Below, piece by piece: positions 7,687-14,305 of a stretch of DNA of 21,408 nucleotides. Source of the stretch: SKVL01 sp046542915 (GTDB lineage Bacteria; Patescibacteriota; Minisyncoccia; Phycocordibacterales; CSBR16-193); the NCBI GenBank assembly GCA_046542915.1, contig JBKHAI010000009.1, positions 1 to 21,408 on the forward strand, in the 5' to 3' direction. The translations under genes were made by a program, and so were the position numbers. The notes beneath the pieces were generated by a model. It saw only the letters and a list, made by a program, of their open reading frames with translations. It ran no database searches and had not been told where the DNA came from. The number at the start of each line of letters is the position of its first letter. Positions within the stretch are counted from its first letter, which is position 1.

Positions 7687-8467
7687 CATTTCGTTATCAC
7701 TCTTGATTTGTCCTAATTTTACAAGAGATCCTCATGGTCGCCCATGAGCTCGGACTATCTCTTATCACGCTTTTGGCGTTTCCGCCTTGGCGTGATTCCG
7801 GCATATAGTCTCTGAGGATTTTCTGCAAGATAATTTTTATAATCTTCAAGTTCGTAAGTTCTTTTACGACCTCTTCCTTCATTTATCTTTTCACGAAGCC
7901 GAATTATCTCCTCAAATTCTTTGGGGGTAATATGTTCGGCTTTGGTAAGAATATCAGCGATCTTTACAAAGATGCTGAAATTCTTTTTTTTGCTCGCGGA
8001 TAAGAAACCATACTTTTTAAAGAACGGAATGATCTGTTCTTTAATGGCTGTTAAGTTGGAGACGTGGTAATACCACACTCCATCTTTTCGCTGATACAGC
8101 GTACCACAACCAAGATGCCTTTTAAAAAGAGCCAGTACGGTTTTATCACGCTGAGATACATTGAATGTCAGTATCACCTGCCATCCAAGTGTATGATCAG
8201 CGCGTTTTTTCAGTGTTACAAAGAAACTGCCTTCTCCATCCGCAAATCCGGCCAAATAATGACCGATGTGTGGCGGAATGTTGGAAAGCCAGTTACCTTT
8301 TTTTCTTTTTCTTGGCATATATTTTTGATTTTTTATCCTGCAGAATCTTTCCTGCGGATTGTCTGCACTGCATACGTTGTTACTGCTCGGCGATTATGAA
8401 CCGAGTTAGTAGTAGCAGATACTCAGAGTTTCCCGCATTTAGCCAGATTTTACAACTACAAGTTTTT
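7687..8467 (-). ncRNA. Group I intron at E. coli position 1917 (helix 69 loop, with ORF)
   Basis: 781 nt. The 5' exon ends GGTCCTAACTAT and the 3' exon starts AAGGATCCTAAGG; joined they form helix 69 with compensatory changes relative to E. coli. P1 pairs AACTAT with GTAGTT (plus 8454-8459), with U-G at the splice site; the intron ends in G. R-like CTCAGAGACTATATG (7802-7816) and S-like TAAGAGATAGTCC (7752-7764) are visible. Position 1917 is a known bacterial site (for example in Coxiella). The endonuclease ORF runs through R and stops in S. Confidence 0.9.
7755..8318 (-). CDS. LAGLIDADG homing endonuclease (single motif)
   Basis: 187 residues from an ATG (8316-8318). The motif HYLAGFADGEG is at residues 20-30, with the catalytic acid E29. 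It continues SFFVTLKKRADHTLGWQVIL, then FNVSQRDKTVLALFKRHLGCGTLY and later IIPFFKKYGFLSASKKKNF, the usual order in single-motif intron endonucleases of bacterial 23S rRNA. It would act as a dimer. The C-terminus is very basic (TPRRKRQKRDKR) and is encoded by the ribozyme R-P8-S region, so the last residues may reflect core RNA sequence rather than selection on protein. Likely functional. Confidence 0.9.
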   Translation of the reverse strand: MPRKRKKGNWLSNIPPHIGHYLAGFADGEGSFFVTLKKRADHTLGWQVILTFNVSQRDKTVLALFKRHLGCGTLYQRKDGVWYYHVSNLTAIKEQIIPFFKKYGFLSASKKKNFSIFVKIADILTKAEHITPKEFEEIIRLREKINEGRGRKRTYELEDYKNYLAENPQRLYAGITPRRKRQKRDKR

Positions 8468-8647
8468 ATAGTTAGGACCGACATTCACCGGGGCTTATAT
8501 CAACCAGCCTAAGAAAGCGAACTTTCTTAGACCCTCGATACTTAACCTTCCGGCATTGGTCAGGCGTCACCCCCTATACATCCTCTTACGAGTTCGCAGG
8601 GAGCTGTGTTTTTGATAAACAGTTGCCAGAGAAACTTTAGCTGCGAC

Positions 8648-8770
8648 CCTAGAAGCTGGAGACCGGAAGCTGGAAACTGGAAACATGATCGCTACGCGAT
8701 CATATTTCAATCAGTAGATACTCGTTGTCAAGTATCCAGTAATCCAGTGTCCAGTGTCCAGCCCCTAGGG
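8648..8770 (-). repeat. Heptad-repeat hairpin inserted in 23S (near helix 63)
   Basis: Lies between 23S blocks matching the helix-63 area (after TTTGATAAACAG and before CCCGAAGTTACGG on the plus strand). One arm is a run of about 7-nt units (AGCTGGA, GACCGGA, AGCTGGA, AACTGGA); the other is their approximate complement (TATCCAG, TAATCCAG, TGTCCAG). CCTAG/CTAGG closes the stem and a GATCGC-TAC-GCGATC stem lies inside. It has no group I core, so it is an intervening sequence or extended helix. Confidence 0.8.
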
Positions 8771-9300
8771 TAGGCCTTATCCCGAAGTTACGGCCGCTTT
8801 TTTGCCGAGTTCCTTGGGGACCTCTCACTCGTTCGCCTTGGTCTACTCGACCCGACCACCTGTGTTGGTTTGCGGTACGGTCACATCATATTTAACCTTA
8901 GAAGCTTTTCTTGGAAGCGTGCTCCACGAGATCTGCTTCCCCGAAGGGTCGCATCTTTGCTCCGCTTGGGTTTGTGTCTTCCGGATTTACCTGGAAGACG
9001 CCCTTACGGCACAAACGCAAATCCAATAATGCGCTCCGTATACTACGCTCCGTCACTCCATCGGAATATGATGTGGTCACGGAATATTTACCGTGTGTCC
9101 ATCCAGTCCGGCTTTCGCCATCCTGTTAGGACCGACTAACCCTTGGCTGATTATCATTGCCAAGGAAACCTTGGTCATTCGGCGGAGGGGTTTTTCACCC
9201 CTCTAGCGGTTACTTGTGCCAACATTCTTACTTCCCCACACTCCACCATGGCTCACGCCTTTGGCTTCAGCGCAGTGAGGAATACTCTCCTACCACTCTA

Positions 9301-9381
9301 GAAGCCGGAGACTGGAGACTGGAGACTGGATATTCAATGATCAAATATCCAACTTCCGACATCCAGTGTCCGACTTCCAAA
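9301..9381 (-). repeat. Heptad-repeat hairpin inserted in 23S (near helix 45)
   Basis: Replaces the E. coli helix-45 tip (around 1164-1185), a known intervening-sequence site. One arm has three CTGGAGA-type units in tandem; the other has CATCCAGTGTCCGACTTCC. The loop contains ATATTCAATGATCAAATAT. Confidence 0.8.
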
Positions 9382-9997
9382 GTCCTCGGTTTCGGTACTA
9401 TGCTTAGCCCCGATTATCTACGGTGCGGAATCTCTTGATGAGTGAGCTATTACGCTTTCTTTAAAGGATGGCTGCTTCTAAGCCAACCTCCTCATTGTAT
9501 CGGAAATTCCACCTCCTTTGTTTGCACTTAGCATAGATTTTGGGACCTTAACCTGAGATCTGGGCTGTTTCCCTTTTGACCAATGGACCTTCGCGCCCAC
9601 AGTCTGACTGCCAAGTAATCAGTCCTCGGTATTCGGAGTTTGATAGGAATGACGAGGTTTCCCCCTATTCATTCCTTCCAGTGCTCTACCCCCGAGGGGT
9701 ACACTTGACGCTAGCCCTAAAGCTATTTCGGAGAGAACCAGCTATTACCAGGTTCGATTAGCTTTTCACTCCTTACCACAGGTCATCCGACGGTTTTGTA
9801 CGACCGCCCGGTGCGGGCCTCCCCCCGACTTTCGCCGGGGTTCACCCTGCCCATGGTATGCTCACCTGGTTTCGGGTCTTACCCGATACCTTAAACGCGC
9901 TATTAACACTCGCTTTCGCTTGGCCTCCGGGGGTTTAGCCCCTTAGACAAAGGAATCAGGTAAACTCGTTGGCTCATTCTTCAATAGGCACGCCATA

Positions 9998-10095
9998 CCG
10001 GAGACTAGGATCTAGAAACTGGTATCTGGAACCTGCCCTCGCTTCGCGAAGGTAGGTTAACTTCCAGATTCCGGCATCCAGAGTCTAGCCCCCGG
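9998..10095 (-). repeat. Hairpin insertion in 23S (near helix 25)
   Basis: Sits at the helix-25 position (about E. coli 540-550), a common intervening-sequence site. CCGGAGACTAG at one end pairs with CTAGCCCCCGG-like sequence at the other; AACTGGTATCTGGAA and TTCCAGATTCCGG units form the arms, with CTTCGCGAAG at the tip. Confidence 0.8.
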
Positions 10096-10145
10096 ATTGA
10101 CTGCTTGTAAACGTATGGTTTCAGATCTATTTCACTCCCCTCGCC

Positions 10146-10179
<34 letters not shown>

Positions 10180-10403
10180 TCACTATCGGTCTCTAAGAGT
10201 ATTTAGCCTTGGGAGTTAGTCCTCCCTGCTTCCCCCGAGCTATTCATGTCTCGAGGTACTCAAGATCAACGACAGAAGAGATAACTATGTTTTCGCATAC
10301 GGGGCTATTACCCTCTAAGGCTCAGCTTTCCAACTGATTCCGCTAACATGTTATTTTGTAACTCTTCCGACATTATGCCACGTCGTTGTCTTACAACCCC
10401 CAC

Positions 10404-10502
10404 CCTGGAGACTGGAAGCCAGAAACTGGGGACTGGGATCAAATACACAAAGTATATTTGGAATATTCCAGCTTCCAAATTCCAGACTCTAGTCTCCAGA
10501 GT
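10404..10502 (-). repeat. Heptad-repeat hairpin inserted in 23S domain I
   Basis: Follows the block GAAACAGCCCAAACC (around E. coli 270). CTGGAGACTGGAAGCCAG and AAACTGGGGACTGGG units pair with TTCCAGACTCTAGTCTCCAG-type units; the tip contains AATACACAAAGTATATT. Same repeat family as the other three. Confidence 0.8.
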
Positions 10503-10790
10503 AGGTTTGGGCTGTTTCCGTTTCGCTCGCCGCTACTAAGGAAATTCTTATTAGTCTCTTTTCCTCCGGGTACTAAGATGTTTCAATTCCCCGGGTATGC
10601 TCCAAACACTTTTAAGGTGCTTGGTGATCGCCGTAACGATCGGGTTGCCCCATTCGGATATCTCCGGATCAAAGGTTGCTTGACACCTCCCCGAAGCTTA
10701 TCGCAGTCGTGCCACGTCCTTCTTCGCCTCTTAGAACCTAGGCATCCACCATACGCTCTTGGTTTCCCGCTAAGAAACCTAAAAACGCTT

Positions 10791-10820
10791 ATATATTTAC
10801 CCTGTTGTAGAGAATTACTC
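10791..10820 (-). other. 5' strand of the 23S precursor processing stem
   Basis: The RNA GAGTAATTCTCTACAACAGG, then GTAAATATAT, pairs with the segment after the 23S 3' end (3401-3431). Likely the RNase III-type processing stem. Confidence 0.8.
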
Positions 10821-10920
10821 TTACAACAGCTGTTGTCTGTCTTCACGCAACCTGCAAAGTGCGTGGACAGGATTCGGTTGTCAAGGTTCTTTAATATCAG
10901 CCGTCTCTTTCCTTTCATCC

Positions 10921-10953
10921 CCAACATTGAACTGGGTCTCAATGCAATGTTGG
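10921..10953 (-). other. Hairpin in the rRNA leader
   Basis: CCAACATTG and CAATGTTGG form a perfect 9-bp stem with a 15-nt loop. It lies just after the terminator-like hairpin in the 280-nt leader of the 23S transcript. Function unknown; it might be a processing or antitermination element. Confidence 0.5.
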
Positions 10954-10982
10954 AAATAAAAAGCCGCTTATCGGATAAGCGG
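10954..10982 (-). terminator. Terminator-like hairpin inside the 23S leader
   Basis: On the minus strand CCGCTTAT-CCG-ATAAGCGG (8-bp perfect stem) is followed by CTTTTTATT, the form of an intrinsic terminator. It is about 75 nt after the -10 of the rRNA promoter and before 23S, so it could attenuate rRNA transcription unless antitermination acts, or end read-through from the channel gene upstream. Confidence 0.55.
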
Positions 10983-11056
10983 ACTAAAATACAGAGTTCT
11001 TCTAGACGCCTATCCGTTCGCTAAATTAAATTTTTTTCCCATAAATCGTGCAGTTC

Positions 11057-11084
11057 AGTATACAGATACGTTTTTAAATGTCAA
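11057..11084 (-). promoter_or_regulatory. Consensus promoter of the 23S-tRNA-5S unit
   Basis: TTGACA (11079-11084), a 16-nt spacer and TATACT (11057-11062) on the minus strand, followed by a leader of about 270 nt with two hairpins. The region 10776-11132 otherwise contains no gene; I see no tRNA and no 16S sequence in it. Confidence 0.8.
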
Positions 11085-11132
11085 CATAAACTACCGTATA
11101 AATTAGCCATTATATGTTGATACCGATAAAAA

Positions 11133-11849
11133 TTATTTTTTCTTTTCGTCCTCGTCTTTTCTTCTGAATTTTTCTATGTAATCAGCGGCAAATTTCTGCC
11201 CTCCGAGACCAAAAGAGAGACCTACGGCAAGTGAGAAAGCAATAACAAATCCCTGCAAAATGGTTTGAATGAAGGCTTCCGGTATTATACGCAGATGATC
11301 AAGAGCAACGAAGATGGCAAAAACCCATATAGACCACTTGACCACGCCTCCGAGCAACTCCGCCGAGGCCATGGAAGCGGCTTTAGAAGACGCCACCACT
11401 ATCTTCTTGAGGACATCGGCCACTAAAGCCGCCAAGAATATGACCAAAGTCGCTATTATTATTTGAGGAATATAGAACAACAGATCCTCTAAAATGAACT
11501 CATTGACCCTTTCCAAACCTAAGAAGTTCAAGGTGGCGACCAAAAAAGCTACGATTATGAACCACTTTACCAAAGTCCCGAAAAAATAGCCCGAATCAAG
11601 GGTCATACCGGCCCGATGAACTATATCTTCTACTCCGGCTTGGCGTAAGGCGTCGTCCACTTGAAGAGTTTTTATAACATGCGAGATCACCCTGCCAATG
11701 AAAATAGCTATTAGCCAACCAATTACCAAGATAAGGACCGCCACCACTATTTGTGGAATAGCGTAAGCAAGCCCTTCCCAGAGCTCTAAGAAAGATTGGT
11801 TAATATTCTCTATCCAGACATCCACTCCTTTATTAAGATCTTTATTCAT
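11133..11849 (-). CDS. TM-helix repeat protein, mechanosensitive-channel-like
   Basis: 238 residues with about four to five membrane segments in pairs. Each pair starts with an amphipathic IPQI-type motif: YAIPQIVVAVLILVIGWLIA and later FYIPQIIIATLVIFLAALVA, the hallmark of TM_helix repeats found in small MscS-related membrane proteins. A glycine-rich section near the end, SLAVGLSFGLGG, recalls the pore-side GxxxxG segment of MscS-like proteins, but the typical MscS beta domain is absent; the tail is a charged KFRRKDEDEKKK. A role in relieving osmotic stress is an inference. I chose the ATG at 11847-11849; an in-frame TTG lies 15 nt upstream. It starts about 25 nt after the regulator gene and is probably in the same operon. 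Confidence 0.75.
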   Translation of the reverse strand: MNKDLNKGVDVWIENINQSFLELWEGLAYAIPQIVVAVLILVIGWLIAIFIGRVISHVIKTLQVDDALRQAGVEDIVHRAGMTLDSGYFFGTLVKWFIIVAFLVATLNFLGLERVNEFILEDLLFYIPQIIIATLVIFLAALVADVLKKIVVASSKAASMASAELLGGVVKWSIWVFAIFVALDHLRIIPEAFIQTILQGFVIAFSLAVGLSFGLGGQKFAADYIEKFRRKDEDEKKK

Positions 11850-11873
11850 ATAATAATTGTTCAAAATATCACA

Positions 11874-12455
11874 TTAAACATTAAGTTTATTAAGTATCTT
11901 TTCATGAGGAAAGTCAAGAACATCCCTTACCAGTTTGTCATAAATATTCATCCGGTAATCAAAATCCTCGGTCTCCAGTAAAGTATACCGCAGTTCACGA
12001 CCCATATCGGCTTCAAGGGTCTTAATAGCCGAGTGCAAAGCCGGTCTTTTCAACTTATCCCCGACGATCATTAGATCAACGCGACTCTCCCAGTCCTGAA
12101 TGAATATACCGGAAATTATCAAAAGTTTGATGTCACCGGAGTTCTTGAATTTTTTGGCGATATCACGACCGGCAAAAGGGTTGGTATGAACCAACATGCT
12201 CTGCAAGTGCTTAATGTACGGGAAATCATTGTTTAGACCCCAGCACACCAGTTTGTTCTTTTCTTTGGCGTTCTTTTTTCTCTTAAGAAAACCTATCTTT
12301 TCCAGCCCCCGTATTTCTTTTCTGGCTTTATCAGTTGTTGTTTGAGTTCTTTTGCATATTTCCTTGACATCAAAAACACTGCCCGGATGAAACAGTAAGA
12401 GTTTCATTATCCGAACCTTTGCCGGGCTTCCAAAAAGTTTTTCTAGAATATCCAT
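11874..12455 (-). CDS. Winged-helix regulator with nucleotidyltransferase-like domain
   Basis: 193 residues. Residues about 1-70 form a winged-helix DNA-binding domain (LFGSPAKVRIMKLLLFHPGS, then FDVKEICKRTQTTTDKARKEIRGLEKIGFLKRKK), of the ArsR-like kind. The rest looks like a degenerate nucleotidyltransferase (MNT) fold: LLIISGIFIQDWESRVDLMIVGD keeps one acid of the DxD pair but lacks the GS motif, so catalysis is unlikely. This combination recurs in Parcubacteria, as I recall. It may sense a nucleotide and control nearby genes. It has its own promoter and is followed at 24 nt by the membrane-channel gene, which it may regulate. Confidence 0.7.
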   Translation of the reverse strand: MDILEKLFGSPAKVRIMKLLLFHPGSVFDVKEICKRTQTTTDKARKEIRGLEKIGFLKRKKNAKEKNKLVCWGLNNDFPYIKHLQSMLVHTNPFAGRDIAKKFKNSGDIKLLIISGIFIQDWESRVDLMIVGDKLKRPALHSAIKTLEADMGRELRYTLLETEDFDYRMNIYDKLVRDVLDFPHEKILNKLNV

Positions 12456-12473
12456 AACCCTTTTAACTGCTTT

Positions 12474-12502
12474 ATTGTAGCAATTAAGGACGTTTTGTTC
12501 AA
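12474..12502 (-). promoter_or_regulatory. Promoter of the regulator-channel operon
   Basis: Minus strand: TTGAAC (12497-12502), 17-nt spacer, TACAAT (12474-12479). It lies between the rplL terminator and the regulator's ATG, about 20 nt before that ATG. Confidence 0.6.
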
Positions 12503-12504
12503 TT

Positions 12505-12534
12505 AAAAACCCCGCTTATAAAGCGGGGTTTTAA
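12505..12534 (-). terminator. Intrinsic terminator after rplL
   Basis: AAAACCCCGCTTTATAAGCGGGGTTTT-type hairpin: an AACCCCGCTT stem with a small loop and T run on both strands. It ends the rplJ-rplL transcript and could work in either direction. Confidence 0.9.
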
Positions 12535-12562
12535 AATGCCTTCACCAGTTAAGTTCTGGTGC

Positions 12563-13156
12563 TTATTTCAATTCAACCGTACCTCCGGCTTCTTCTATTT
12601 GTTTCTTGAGCTCTTCGGCTTCTTCCTTGGGCATTCCTTCCTTCAAGACCTCAGGGGCGTTATCAACCAGATCCTTGGCCTCTTTAAGGCCGAGACTCAA
12701 AGCGGCTTTAACCACTTTGATAACAGCGATCTTCTGCTCTCCGGCTTCTTTCAGTTCAACCGTCAGCTCCGATTTTTCTTCTTCTTCAGCGCCTCCTTCT
12801 TCGGCAGGACCAGATCCGGCCACGGCAACAGCGGCAGCTGATACCTCAAATTTCTTCTCCAGAAGCTTAACCAGCTCATGAAGGTCCAGTACGGACATCT
12901 GTTCAATGCTTTCAACAATATTTTTGAATTTTTCCGGAACTTCTACGTCTTTTCCGACCTCTTCACTCGCTTCAGCCGCCTCTTCTTTTGCTTCAGTGGC
13001 TTTTTCTTCTTCTTCCTTTTTTTCAGAAGTTTCCTCTTCTTTTACCTCTTCGGTTACTTCTTCAGCAACCTCTTCGGCTTTAGTTTCTGCAGTTGTATCT
13101 TTTGACTCTTCGGTAGAGTCAGTTGTTGTGTCTTGTTTTTTTGTTTCTTCTGCCAT
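12563..13156 (-). CDS. rplL: Ribosomal protein bL12 with long acidic N-terminal extension
   Basis: 197 residues against about 120-130 for usual L7/L12. Residues about 72-197 are the normal protein: a dimerisation helix (PEKFKNIVESIEQMSVLDLH ELVKLLEKKFEVSAAAVAV), an acidic hinge, and the factor-binding C-terminal domain (KIAVIKVVKAALSLGLKEAK, then LVDNAPEVLKEGMPKEEAEELK). The first about 70 residues are nearly all E, K, T, A and S (EVAEEVTEEVKEEETSEKKE) and are not part of the family core. Another in-frame start at the core is not evident, since the first ATG lies at 13156 and no second methionine precedes the dimerisation helix. It follows rplJ by 31 nt, with no clear ribosome binding site. 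Confidence 0.95.
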   Translation of the reverse strand: MAEETKKQDTTTDSTEESKDTTAETKAEEVAEEVTEEVKEEETSEKKEEEEKATEAKEEAAEASEEVGKDVEVPEKFKNIVESIEQMSVLDLHELVKLLEKKFEVSAAAVAVAGSGPAEEGGAEEEEKSELTVELKEAGEQKIAVIKVVKAALSLGLKEAKDLVDNAPEVLKEGMPKEEAEELKKQIEEAGGTVELK

Positions 13157-13187
13157 AAAGTTTTTGATCAGTTTTTAATAATAATTT

Positions 13188-13691
13188 TTAAGCTGAGACT
13201 CCCTCTTTCTTTTGGGCGATCCCGTCAAGTGCTATAACAAGGCCTTGTAAAGGAGAGTTGATGAGATTGACGAACTGTCCATAAAGCACCTGTCGTGAAG
13301 GGATGGAAGCAACTTCCGTCATTTCAGTGGCATCCATAAAACGTCCATCAAATACTCCTCCGGCTATGGACAACACTCCACCTTCCTTTTTTTGAAAGTA
13401 ATAGACCTCTCTGGCCGGAGCGATATGATCATCCCCGCTGTAGGCTATGGCTATCTCCCCTTCCAAAGAAGGCGGTTCACCGGAAACCCCCACATCATTC
13501 AAGGCCTTTTTAATAAGTGACTTCTTGGCTACAAGATAATGTACCCCACTTTCCCTCAACTGTTTACGCACTTGATTGGCTTTTTCCACATTCAGTCCTT
13601 TGAAATTAACAAAGGTGATATTCTTGGAACTTTCGGCTATGCCCTTAAGATCCTCTACTACTTCTTCCTTTTTTGCGCGTGTAAGTGGCAT
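13188..13691 (-). CDS. rplJ: Ribosomal protein uL10
   Basis: 167 residues, normal length. It forms the base of the L12 stalk on 23S rRNA. Family features: MPLTRAKKEEVVEDLKGIAE, FVNFKGLNVEKANQVRKQLR, YLVAKKSLIKKALND, and a C-terminal helix (LYGQFVNLINSPLQGLVIAL) that binds L12 dimers. It is the first gene of a two-gene operon with rplL and has an L10-leader-type RNA upstream, indicating feedback control by the L10-L12 complex. Neighbouring rplK, rplA and rpoB, usual partners, are not here. No strong Shine-Dalgarno sequence is seen before the ATG. Confidence 0.97.
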   Translation of the reverse strand: MPLTRAKKEEVVEDLKGIAESSKNITFVNFKGLNVEKANQVRKQLRESGVHYLVAKKSLIKKALNDVGVSGEPPSLEGEIAIAYSGDDHIAPAREVYYFQKKEGGVLSIAGGVFDGRFMDATEMTEVASIPSRQVLYGQFVNLINSPLQGLVIALDGIAQKKEGVSA

Positions 13692-13728
13692 ATGTTTTTG
13701 TTATTTTCTAAAAAAAAATCGACCCCGT

Positions 13729-13830
13729 AAAAGGCCGAATATATTGAAGCAGATCAAATATTCTTGAGCCTCGAGAGGATTTATTCAATCAACCTTCCGA
13801 TTGATCCATACCCCTTGTCTTCGGCCTTTA
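13729..13830 (-). promoter_or_regulatory. L10-leader-type autoregulatory RNA
   Basis: The 5' UTR of rplJ holds an outer stem AAAGGCCGAA / TTCGGCCTTTT enclosing a central AATCCTCTCGAGGCTC segment that recalls the CCUGCCGAGG core of the L10 leader family. GATCAATCGGAAGGTTGATT forms another hairpin inside. Binding of L10 or L10-L12 to such leaders represses the operon. The outer stem followed by T residues could also act as a terminator. Match by eye only. Confidence 0.75.
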
Positions 13831-13837
13831 TGCTTAG

Positions 13838-13866
13838 AATATAGTGGAAAAGTAGAAAAATGTCAA
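13838..13866 (-). promoter_or_regulatory. Promoter of rplJ-rplL
   Basis: TTGACA (13861-13866), 17-nt spacer, TATATT (13838-13843) on the minus strand, about 8 nt before the L10-leader RNA. Confidence 0.8.
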
Positions 13867-13962
13867 AGTTAAGATCTCAGACTCTGCTCTAAAAAGGTCT
13901 TTCAGCACTCCGCGATCGTTTTTTTAAATTAAGCGACTTTTTTAAAGTATAATTCAAACTTT

Positions 13963-13983
13963 TGGGGATGTCTGACATCCCCA
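13963..13983. repeat. Palindrome GGGGATGTCTGACATCCCC, copy 1
   Basis: Perfect palindrome with a single central T, flanked by T and A (21 nt). It is a solitary copy 24 nt before the composite element at 14008-14136. The region 13867-14305 contains only these repeats and no gene. Confidence 0.9.
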
Positions 13984-14007
13984 GATTTGAATTCCTTATC
14001 TTGTTTT

Positions 14008-14136
14008 GGGGATGTCTGACATCCCCAAGGCCTTATTTTAAGCCATATTTTTGACCTTCAAAAATGGTTCTCAAAATATCTTTATTTTAAGCCATATTTT
14101 TAAAACTTTTTTGAACTGGGGATGTCAGACATCCCC
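14008..14136. repeat. Composite palindromic element A (REPIN-like)
   Basis: Two palindromes, GGGGATGTCTGACATCCCC at 14008-14026 (central T) and GGGGATGTCAGACATCCCC at 14118-14136 (central A), so they face each other. Between them two direct copies of TTATTTTAAGCCATATTTTT (14033-14052 and 14082-14101) flank AAAAATGGTTCTCAAAATAT. The same element occurs inverted at 20445-20573 next to the RAYT transposase gene. Confidence 0.9.
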
Positions 14137-14305
14137 AGTTTATTTATTGTGGTGTCAAGAAAAAATCGCCGTATCTGTTAATTATCTGTGGAAAAACTGT
14201 TGGAAATTTGAAGATAGAACCTTAAGAGAGAGAAGTTTTATTAAGAGCTCTTTAAAAAGAGTCAAGTAAGTGCGTGGACAATGTGTTAACAAAATGTTGG
14301 TATTC

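Noticed and set aside
10386..11024. Plus-strand open frame of 212 codons
   Set aside because: It runs antisense through the 5' end of 23S and its leader; the minus strand matches 23S rRNA block by block. Other plus-strand frames between 3.4 and 10.9 kb are rejected for the same reason.
10776..11132. A hidden 16S 3' end or spacer tRNA before 23S
   Set aside because: No CACCTCCTT-type anti-Shine-Dalgarno region, no 16S blocks and no cloverleaf were found; instead there is a promoter and two hairpins.
12536..13178. Plus-strand frames opposite rplL and rplJ
   Set aside because: Serine- and phenylalanine-rich shadow frames opposite the acidic coding sequence; the minus strand encodes clear ribosomal proteins.
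13963..14136. Repeated palindromes as a CRISPR array
   Set aside because: Spacing is irregular (44 and 110 nt), units differ in orientation, there are no unique spacers of even length and no cas genes. A RAYT-linked repeat fits better.
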